NCBI GenBank assembly: GCA_030618495.1
Contig: JAUXDE010000108.1
Location: 1 to 5,549 of the forward strand
Direction: 5' to 3'
Source: Clostridia bacterium
Lineage (GTDB): Bacteria > UBA6262 > WVXT01 > JAUXBS01
Length of the DNA: 5,549 bases
The translations under genes and the position numbers were made by a program. The notes beneath the pieces were generated by a model. The model was not told the origin of the DNA. It did not search any database and saw only the letters and a list, made by a program, of their open reading frames with translations. Positions 1 through 5,524 of this stretch are shown here, in pieces (the stretch's first letter is position 1; every line of letters begins with the position of its first letter).

Positions 1-1145
1 GCGCCTCCGTATACAACAAGGGCTCCTGGAAAACCCCCCTGGGAACAGTTAAAGTAAACACTGAAGTAGCCAATGATATTATAAGTGAATCCGACCTATT
101 TGAATTCCATGAGCAGGCACATTTAAAGGAACATTCCATTGAAGTGGAATTACCGTTTTTACAGACAGTCCTTTCAGGATTCCAGATTGTCCCGATACTG
201 GTGAACTACCCCGAAAAAGAGCTTTGCGATAAGCTCGCCTCCGCAATCGTCAAAGCGATTAAAGGCAAGAGCGCTTTACTGGTTGCATCCACGGACATGT
301 CACACGTTTCAAATGATTATGATAAGGTAAAAAGGATGGACAAGCTTACATGCGATGCCATCAATAAGTATGACATTGAAGGCCTTTTCAGGCACATCAA
401 TACGGGGAAAGGGCAATTATGCGGCGGAGCCGCAACTCTCACCACCCTGCTTGCAAGTAAAAAACTCGGAGCTGACAGTACGAATTTGCTAAACTACTCC
501 GATTCGTATAAAGTATCCGGCAAAGAAGATTACGTGGTGGGGTACTGCGCTTTTGCAGTGACTAAAAAAACTATTTCCGAAAATAAAGGAGCAGGCATGC
601 TGAATAAAAAACAGCAGGACACTTTAGTAAAAATTGCCAGGGAAACCATAGAGTCGCACCTTGGCAACAGCAAGAAACCACGCTTTGACATCACCGACCC
701 GTTGTTAAAAGAGAAAAGGGGCGCTTTCGTAACCCTGCGTAAGGACGGCAATCTCAGGGGCTGTATAGGTTATATAATGCCCGTTGAAGAACTGTATAAC
801 GCGGTCTCAAAACTGGTAATCCAATCGGCAACGGAAGACACGAGGTTCCCTCCCGTAACCGCAGCCGAACTTAGCAATATAGAAATCGAAATATCCGTAC
901 TTACCGTTCCTGAAAAGATATCGGACATAGATGAAATAGAGCTCGGCAAGCACGGGGTAATTGTTAAGAGCGGCTTCAGGCAGGGTGTATTCCTGCCCCA
1001 GGTGGCAACGGAAACAGGCTGGACAAAAGAGGAATTCCTGAGCCATCTTTGTTCCGGTAAAGCAGGACTGCCGCCGGACGCGTGGAAGGATAATAAAACA
1101 GAGATATATACATTTTCGGCGCAGGTATTTGAGGAGAATAAATGA
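1..1145 (+). CDS. AmmeMemoRadiSam system proteins B and A fused (MEMO-AMMECR1), 5'-truncated
   Basis: The reading frame is open from base 3, so the gene starts upstream; 380 residues are visible. The GTG at 144 lies inside the conserved EHSIEVELPFLQ motif and is not a start. Visible residues 1-190 are the C-terminal part of a MEMO domain: a WKTPLG strand, EHSIE, then STDMSH (His 101) and LCGGAA (Cys 140), which match the human MEMO1 His192 and Cys244 regions. The HAGY and GPSH metal-site motifs would lie in the missing N-terminus, roughly 100 residues. Residues 199-380 are a complete AMMECR1 domain with its hallmark LRGCIG (251-256) and a TRFPPV motif. In bacteria and archaea these two families belong to a three-part system with a radical SAM enzyme; its chemistry is not settled to my knowledge and the protein is probably cytoplasmic. 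The gene ends in an ATGA overlap with the next gene. Family assignment is very secure; function is open. Confidence 0.95.
   Translation, partial: ASVYNKGSWKTPLGTVKVNTEVANDIISESDLFEFHEQAHLKEHSIEVELPFLQTVLSGFQIVPILVNYPEKELCDKLASAIVKAIKGKSALLVASTDMSHVSNDYDKVKRMDKLTCDAINKYDIEGLFRHINTGKGQLCGGAATLTTLLASKKLGADSTNLLNYSDSYKVSGKEDYVVGYCAFAVTKKTISENKGAGMLNKKQQDTLVKIARETIESHLGNSKKPRFDITDPLLKEKRGAFVTLRKDGNLRGCIGYIMPVEELYNAVSKLVIQSATEDTRFPPVTAAELSNIEIEISVLTVPEKISDIDEIELGKHGVIVKSGFRQGVFLPQVATETGWTKEEFLSHLCSGKAGLPPDAWKDNKTEIYTFSAQVFEENK
585..599 (+). promoter_or_regulatory. Internal Shine-Dalgarno and in-frame ATG at the MEMO/AMMECR1 junction
   Basis: AAAGGAG at 585-591 is followed after five bases by ATG at 597-599. 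This ATG is in the frame of the fused gene and lies in the linker, just before the first AMMECR1 helix (MLNKKQQD). Starting here gives a 182-residue protein, about the length of a stand-alone AMMECR1 protein. The site is either an active internal start or a relic of two formerly separate genes. The motif and spacing are seen directly; its use is inferred. Confidence 0.6.
1131..1136 (+). promoter_or_regulatory. Ribosome binding site for the small secreted protein gene
   Basis: GAGGAG lies five bases before the ATG at 1142, inside the last codons of the MEMO-AMMECR1 gene. With the ATGA start/stop overlap it fixes the start of the second gene and indicates coupled translation from one transcript. 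Confidence 0.75.
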
Positions 1146-1567
1146 AAAAAATAACTACAATCTATCTGTTGGCATTTCTTATGGTTCTTTCAACCGTTTC
1201 TCAGGTTTATTCAAAAGGAAGGAAGCCTCCCGAGCCGGTGGACACGTCCATAGAAAGCAGGATTGCCTCGCATTTCAACCTTGAAAAATCCCTTGTTATA
1301 AGTATAAAGAACATGGGATATATTGATGAGGACATAATAAGGATACTGCTGATACACGTCACCTCTGAAATTCCAGTGCTTCAGATAACGAAACTTCACA
1401 AGCAGGGAACAAAATGGGAAGACATAACGAACAGGTACGAGATTGACGCTGATGTATTCAACAAGGAAACTATCAACATCCTGATATACCTGGGAATGAT
1501 CGAAAAAACAGAACCAACCGAGGATAATGTTATAAACGATATATTGACCCCTTCAAGTGAACAATAA
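1142..1567 (+). CDS. Small secreted helical protein of unknown function
   Basis: The product has 141 residues. Residues 1-24 form a clear Sec signal peptide (MKK, hydrophobic core, likely cut after VYS). There is no lipobox cysteine, so it should be a soluble periplasmic or secreted protein. Residues 36-105 look all-helical, with a pattern of Gly-Tyr, Asp-Ile, then a GTKWEDI segment and an I-D-x-D-x-F end. This resembles small helical domains in which a hydrophobic helix is followed by 'I-x-x-L-x-x-x-G-x-x-W-x-x-I', but I cannot name the family. The tail from about residue 121 is acidic and probably disordered. The start is fixed by GAGGAG and a 4-base overlap with the upstream stop, so it is probably in an operon with the MEMO-AMMECR1 gene. 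That pairs an apparently cytoplasmic system with an exported protein and may be no more than shared transcription. No function can be assigned. Confidence 0.85.
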   Translation: MKKITTIYLLAFLMVLSTVSQVYSKGRKPPEPVDTSIESRIASHFNLEKSLVISIKNMGYIDEDIIRILLIHVTSEIPVLQITKLHKQGTKWEDITNRYEIDADVFNKETINILIYLGMIEKTEPTEDNVINDILTPSSEQ

Positions 1568-1585
1568 TCCCTGTAAATCAGAAAG

Positions 1586-1591
1586 TATAAT
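1586..1591 (+). promoter_or_regulatory. Possible -10 box before the beta-barrel gene
   Basis: A perfect TATAAT lies in the 83-base gap between the two secreted-protein genes and would give a leader of about 50 bases. At 16-18 bases upstream there is no recognisable -35 box, and no TG extension precedes it. It is therefore a weak promoter candidate; read-through from the upstream operon is equally possible. No terminator is visible in the gap. Confidence 0.3.
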
Positions 1592-1650
1592 CAACTACGA
1601 TGTATTGCGTATGCTCATAGCTGCCTGACGAAAATGCGGGGAGCGCTACA

Positions 1651-2445
1651 ATGAAAAGAGAATCAATATTTATTTTAGTTTTGCTATTTATTACGGCTAT
1701 TCCCGTTTATCCGGCAGATATCAATGACGATGACTTCGGCAGAGATGATTATCTTGAGAGAAAGTATGAAAAGGCAAAGAGCAGGGAGGGATTCAAGTAC
1801 GTTACAATGTTCGGGGCAGTGCCCTATATAAGGACTGTTTACCTGGAACCCGGCAACGAATTCTACCCCAACAACGCCGGCATAGCGTTTCATGTAGCGA
1901 TAACTCAAAGTAAACATAATGATCTGCCGTTTCCTGTTAACCTATCAGTTGATTTCGGGTTTATTGGAACCGGCATAGAAGTGCTTCAGTCAGACGGCAG
2001 CTGGTGGGGTGCAGCCGGGGATAAAATGAACGGTTTGTGGGCGGATATCACTGTTGAAGGCGGACTTAAGATTAATGAGTTTATCAGGCCGAATGTATTT
2101 GTGGGTTACAGTTATTCTCATTACATCAACAATGCTGACATCACTAAAAAGATAACGGGGGATGGGTTATGTGGAGGGATAGGCATTAACTTCTATATCT
2201 CAAAAGAGCACTCGGTGTTCTACAGGATGCAGTTCAATACCATTAACTTCAGGCATGCATTAGCGGGAATAGAGACAGGTTCTTTCATGGGCAGTTCCAT
2301 TTCACATCACATAGGCGCCAGATACTGCATTTATCTGGATCCGTACAAGTCTTACCTTGACCGGCGTAAAAACGAGAAGAAAAAAAGGGAATATGAAAAA
2401 CAAAAAGAACCCGACCCCATAGACAAACCTGAGTTTAGCAGGTGA
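1651..2445 (+). CDS. Probable outer-membrane beta-barrel protein, unknown role
   Basis: The product has 264 residues. Residues 1-22 are a signal peptide ending VYPA. Residues 23-48 are a highly charged, acidic-then-mixed segment. Residues 49-230 alternate polar and hydrophobic/aromatic residues with many glycines: strands around 75-86, 95-110, 128-140, 147-158, 174-184, 187-198 and 217-229. This fits a small transmembrane barrel of about eight strands, of the OmpA/OMP_b-brl kind. The only two cysteines (174 and 226) sit in late strands and could pair. A 35-residue, strongly basic and charged tail (234-264) follows the last strand. GGGGAG at 1638-1643, seven bases before the ATG, supports this start. 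The gene follows the small secreted protein in the same direction and converges on the membrane synthase gene with 12 bases between. The barrel is inferred from pattern only; a periplasmic beta-sandwich is the alternative. Confidence 0.8.
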   Translation: MKRESIFILVLLFITAIPVYPADINDDDFGRDDYLERKYEKAKSREGFKYVTMFGAVPYIRTVYLEPGNEFYPNNAGIAFHVAITQSKHNDLPFPVNLSVDFGFIGTGIEVLQSDGSWWGAAGDKMNGLWADITVEGGLKINEFIRPNVFVGYSYSHYINNADITKKITGDGLCGGIGINFYISKEHSVFYRMQFNTINFRHALAGIETGSFMGSSISHHIGARYCIYLDPYKSYLDRRKNEKKKREYEKQKEPDPIDKPEFSR

Positions 2446-2450
2446 CCTGC
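2438..2450. repeat. Perfect inverted repeat over the stop codon of the barrel gene
   Basis: GCAGG-TGA-CCTGC can form a five-pair GC-rich stem whose three-base loop is the TGA stop codon of the barrel gene. It lies at the junction of two convergent genes. No T-run follows on either strand, so it is not a standard intrinsic terminator. It may slow or end transcription from both sides, or may be chance. Confidence 0.4.
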
Positions 2451-2457
2451 CCACTCT

Positions 2458-4734
2458 CTACCTGGAAATCAAAAGCAGGCTTAAACTCCCCATAACGATT
2501 ACCGCAAGGATTATACATGCCGATATGATGCCAACCAGCGGAACCAGCAGTACACCTGAGACCATAGCGCCGAGCGCGGCTCCCGCAAGGTCAGCCCCGT
2601 AAACAACTCCGGCTTCCCGCAACCCGATATCCTGCCCGGAATCGCCGTCAAACCGTATCCTGTTTGCAAGCGCAAATACTCCCCCGGTGAAACAGCCCAT
2701 AACCAGGGTCAGTATGGGAAAAACCACCTGCGCTGAAATAAATATTGCAGCATGATTCTTAAGAAGAGAGAAACATGAAAACACAACCGGCAGCGATACC
2801 AGGTAAATAATCATCAGCAACTGCGTTATTTCAAGCCATTTATACGAACTAACCTGTTTTTTTCTATTCATGTACCTGCTGCCCACAACTACACCGACCA
2901 TGTAACCCGCCGTTAATATGCCTATTTTCGTATATACGTATCCGTAAAACACCTGAAAAATGGAAATCAAAATAACCTGGCATGACATGCCCACAAAACC
3001 CGTTACCATCACGGCGAACAGGCAGGTCTTTTTCACGCCGCCCCCACGGTTGATTATCCCCGCAACAACCATCATTATGAGGATGACTATAATGAAATTA
3101 TTTGTCGTTGCCTTCTGCAGAATCCAGTTAAAAATCTTTTTTGCGTGAATATGGTAAGAGGAGACCCACAGGGCTATATCATGATAGTATGCAATCGGAT
3201 GAAAATCCGAATTTATTTTCAGATCATCGTTATCTTCAATCCTGTTTCTAACATATTTTATCCGTTCAGGATTAAGCCGGTAATGCAGGTATGAAGGTGA
3301 GATGTATTTTGTCCCTCCATGCAGGCCTGAAAGGTTCATGGAAAGAAATTCCCTCGTAACCGCAAGGCACCTTTCCTGGGACGCTACAAAAAAAGCATGT
3401 TCCCCCGGAATTACTATTACGTTCTTAAAAACCTCCTTTAATGTTTTGTAGATTGAACCGTTAAACTCCCTTAATTCATCGCTTATATAATCCTGTGACG
3501 AGCTAAGCCCTATGGAAAATATACCCGAAGGGCTCAGGGCTTCCGATGCCTCCCTGAAGAACTCGAGGGTATAAAACCTGTTTAGCTGAGCAGTTGAAGG
3601 GTCCGGGAGGTTGATGATAATGCAATCCAGCAACGGATGCGAGCTTAAATCCTTTATAAAAAACCTTCCATCCGTGTTTATTATACTGACACGCTTATCC
3701 TTCAGGGAATCCGGGTTCAGGTACTTTCTTCCAAGTTTTATAATCAAAGGGTCAATCTCAGCATACCATACCTTTTCCATGCCGGGATACTTAAGGAGTT
3801 CATCCAGGGCTCCGCTGACTCCGCCCCCGACAAGCAGGGCATTCCTGACGTTAACAAACCTCAGAAGGGGCAGGTGAACCAGTTCTTCGTTCCAAAGCAG
3901 GTCATCGCTTGTCGAAGTCAATACTCCGCTCTGGTAAAAACTGTACTGTCCGGACCTCTCGCGTACAGTGACATTTCCAAAAACCGAATCCCTTGAGGTT
4001 ACAAGTTTATAATGGCCTTCCCATTGTTTCTTAAGCATGTTTTCATATGCCCTGCCCCTGAGGGGCGTAACGGTAAATAAAATAAAAAGAACCATCAAAA
4101 TAAATAAAGAAAAGGCAGCAGGTTTTCTTTTACCGCCCAGGGCCAGGATGAAGGCAAGCAGTAGATTTATGACGCTAATCCCCAGCGCAATCGTGAAGTT
4201 ATCAAGAATATATGATAGTAGATAGGTGAACAATACTCCGCCGATTGCCCAGCCCACCGCCTCGTACCCGTAGACCCTGGAAACATCATCCGCCTGCCCG
4301 TGGTTTTTACCGTACCCGGCAAACAGCCTGCACCCGGAACTGAACTGAAGACCGAAGAGCAAACAGACTGGCGCGAGCAGCAGGAAGGGGACATACATCG
4401 TTGGCAGTATGCCTATAATCTCACCCTGTCCGACCCCGAGCATTACCCTTGTCATCTTGACCGCCATTATTGATAATGGCAGGAAAATACTTATGAGCGC
4501 TTGAATAATAACGAACAGGTTCAACGGGTCTATCCGCTTTTTTATAAGCAAACCCGCAGCGCCTGCCCCGCAAGCCTCCCATATCAGCCAGCATGCAAGA
4601 ACAATGCCTATACACAGCTCATTGCCGTAAAACACCACGAGGAGTTCGCGCAGAAGGACTATCTGGGCAACTATCGAGGATAATCCCATCACAATTATTG
4701 CCGCTACTGTTTTGTTTTTCATTTTACGATTCAT
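2458..4734 (-). CDS. Membrane-embedded spermidine-synthase-like protein (fused transporter-like/SpeE-fold protein)
   Basis: The product has 758 residues in three parts. Residues 8-223 hold about seven membrane helices. Residues 235-530 are a soluble SAM-methyltransferase/SpeE-fold domain. Residues 543-756 hold a second set of about seven helices. In the soluble domain the nucleotide-site motifs are GGGVSG (303-308), EID (326-328) and TDGR (354-357), followed by INLPDPSTAQLNRFYT (374-389), a signature I associate with the large membrane-bound spermidine/spermine synthase relatives. In classical SpeE this stretch reads DSxDP and its first Asp is catalytic; here it is Asn 375, so aminopropyl transfer to putrescine is doubtful. 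The two membrane parts are related to each other. The gene diverges from a CcdA-like gene. Two in-frame ATGs, at 4734 and 4722, lie in a 12-base duplication and neither has a Shine-Dalgarno; I keep the upstream one. Family is secure, substrate unknown. Confidence 0.92.
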   Translation of the reverse strand: MNRKMKNKTVAAIIVMGLSSIVAQIVLLRELLVVFYGNELCIGIVLACWLIWEACGAGAAGLLIKKRIDPLNLFVIIQALISIFLPLSIMAVKMTRVMLGVGQGEIIGILPTMYVPFLLLAPVCLLFGLQFSSGCRLFAGYGKNHGQADDVSRVYGYEAVGWAIGGVLFTYLLSYILDNFTIALGISVINLLLAFILALGGKRKPAAFSLFILMVLFILFTVTPLRGRAYENMLKKQWEGHYKLVTSRDSVFGNVTVRERSGQYSFYQSGVLTSTSDDLLWNEELVHLPLLRFVNVRNALLVGGGVSGALDELLKYPGMEKVWYAEIDPLIIKLGRKYLNPDSLKDKRVSIINTDGRFFIKDLSSHPLLDCIIINLPDPSTAQLNRFYTLEFFREASEALSPSGIFSIGLSSSQDYISDELREFNGSIYKTLKEVFKNVIVIPGEHAFFVASQERCLAVTREFLSMNLSGLHGGTKYISPSYLHYRLNPERIKYVRNRIEDNDDLKINSDFHPIAYYHDIALWVSSYHIHAKKIFNWILQKATTNNFIIVILIMMVVAGIINRGGGVKKTCLFAVMVTGFVGMSCQVILISIFQVFYGYVYTKIGILTAGYMVGVVVGSRYMNRKKQVSSYKWLEITQLLMIIYLVSLPVVFSCFSLLKNHAAIFISAQVVFPILTLVMGCFTGGVFALANRIRFDGDSGQDIGLREAGVVYGADLAGAALGAMVSGVLLVPLVGIISACIILAVIVMGSLSLLLISR

Positions 4735-4743
4735 TTTACGATT
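4720..4743 (-). repeat. Perfect tandem 12-base duplication carrying the start codon
   Basis: Read on the minus strand, AATCGTAAAATG occurs twice without a gap (4743-4732 and 4731-4720). Because the unit is four codons long, both ATGs are in frame, giving an N-terminus MNRKMKNK. The duplication gives the membrane synthase gene two possible starts 12 bases apart. Confidence 0.9.
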
Positions 4744-4746
4744 GAA

Positions 4747-4775
4747 ATTTTAGCATATTTTGAAACTTTATTCAA
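4747..4775 (-). promoter_or_regulatory. Sigma-70-like promoter for the membrane synthase gene
   Basis: On the minus strand, TTGAAT (4775-4770), a 17-base spacer and TAAAAT (4752-4747) match the consensus at four and five of six positions. A TG dinucleotide one base before the -10 makes it an extended -10 promoter. Transcription should begin near 4743-4739, only about 5-9 bases before the ATG at 4734, so the message would have almost no leader. Confidence 0.65.
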
Positions 4776-4804
4776 TTGACTTAAAGGGTAAATTGCGATA
4801 AAAT
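4776..4804 (+). promoter_or_regulatory. Sigma-70-like promoter for the CcdA-like gene
   Basis: TTGACT (4776-4781), a 17-base spacer and TAAAAT (4799-4804) match the consensus at five of six positions in each box. Transcription should begin near 4811. The -10 box overlaps the ATG at 4803, which rules that ATG out as the start if this promoter is used. The -35 box touches the -35 box of the divergent promoter, and together they form the palindrome TCAATTGA (4772-4779). Confidence 0.7.
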
Positions 4805-4814
4805 GGTAACCGCA

Positions 4815-5459
4815 ATGGACATGAAAATGGCATTTGAATTATTCCTGGCGGGACTGTCGCTTGGCTGGGGGCCGTGCCTGGCTTACTGCGCGGTGATAAT
4901 CACCCCCTACATGGCGGGAACAAAAACCGGCTGGAAGAAGGGATTAAGAAACAGTATCGTTTTTTCCGCAGGACGGCTTGCCGCTTACATGCTGCTCGGA
5001 GCCCTGGCGGGTTTCTCGGGAAAGATATTCAGCTCCCTGTACCTGGCGGGCAATTTCTCAAATTACATACAGACAGCTGGCGGTATATATATCTTCCTTA
5101 TCGGCATTGCTGTCATTGCCGGAAAGAGCTCTTCTATAAGTTTATGCAGGCACCTTGACAAACACAGCATTAAATCAATGGCTGTACTTGGTTTGCTCGT
5201 AGGGCTTGCGCCCTGCGCTCCGCTTACGGGAATACTGCTCTACATGATACTTAAATGCAGCAATATCCTTGAAGGGGCGATATACGGGCTATTCTTCGGG
5301 GTAGGCACAATGCTTTCCCCCATAATAATAATCGGAGCGATAGCCGGTTTCCTGCCCGGGAAGGTTTTAAAAAATCCAAAGATTAACCTGTGGTTCCGAA
5401 GATTGTGCGGCGTTATTATAATCTATTTTTCCGTGAAACTGCTGTTACCATTAATATAG
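4815..5459 (+). CDS. CcdA/DsbD-type six-helix membrane protein (sulfite exporter TauE/SafE, DsbD_2-like family)
   Basis: From the ATG at 4815 the product has 214 residues; the ATG at 4803 would add four. Numbered from 4803, six membrane helices lie near 11-33, 53-75, 88-107, 124-148, 155-181 and 196-217. Helix 1 carries GWGPCLAYC (Cys 25, 29) and helix 4 carries GLAPCAP (Cys 138). The matching GLxxGxxPC in helices 1 and 4 shows the 3+3 internal repeat of the CcdA/DsbD transmembrane family, in which the two PC cysteines relay electrons from cytoplasmic thioredoxin to the cell exterior. No thioredoxin-like domain is attached, so a separate partner would be needed, for example for cytochrome c maturation. 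TauE/SafE-type names are used for relatives, and an ion-transport role is the alternative. There is no Shine-Dalgarno at a workable distance; the promoter's -10 box covers the 4803 ATG, so I choose 4815, which makes the message practically leaderless. Confidence 0.88.
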   Translation: MDMKMAFELFLAGLSLGWGPCLAYCAVIITPYMAGTKTGWKKGLRNSIVFSAGRLAAYMLLGALAGFSGKIFSSLYLAGNFSNYIQTAGGIYIFLIGIAVIAGKSSSISLCRHLDKHSIKSMAVLGLLVGLAPCAPLTGILLYMILKCSNILEGAIYGLFFGVGTMLSPIIIIGAIAGFLPGKVLKNPKINLWFRRLCGVIIIYFSVKLLLPLI

Positions 5460-5524
5460 TGTAGTGTTACTAACATAGCTTTGGATATGAAGGGCAGGCT
5501 TTGAGACGGATTCAAGGAAAGACG

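Noticed and set aside
144-146. GTG at 144 as the start of the first gene
   Set aside because: The frame is open to the window edge and the GTG is the Val of a conserved MEMO motif (EHSIEVELPF), with matching MEMO sequence upstream of it.
530-1046. Minus-strand open frames of 73 and 79 codons inside the MEMO-AMMECR1 gene
   Set aside because: They lie opposite strongly conserved domains, have no recognisable protein pattern and no plausible ribosome site; they are shadows.
1605-1633. TTGCGT at 1605 as a -35 box for the barrel gene
   Set aside because: No -10-like sequence lies 16-18 bases downstream (ACGAAA region).
4037-4683. Several 60-75 codon frames on both strands inside the membrane synthase gene
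   Set aside because: They overlap a membrane domain with clear family motifs and show the low-complexity look of out-of-frame translation.
5465-5475. Palindrome TGTTACTAACA after the CcdA-like gene as a terminator or operator
   Set aside because: It is only 11 bases with a one-base centre, forms no stable RNA hairpin and has no T-run; chance in an AT-rich gap is likely.
5499-5517. Stem CTTTGA/TCAAGG that would cover the Shine-Dalgarno of the last gene
   Set aside because: Six pairs including one G-U with a seven-base loop is weak, and the truncated gene gives no context for a control role.
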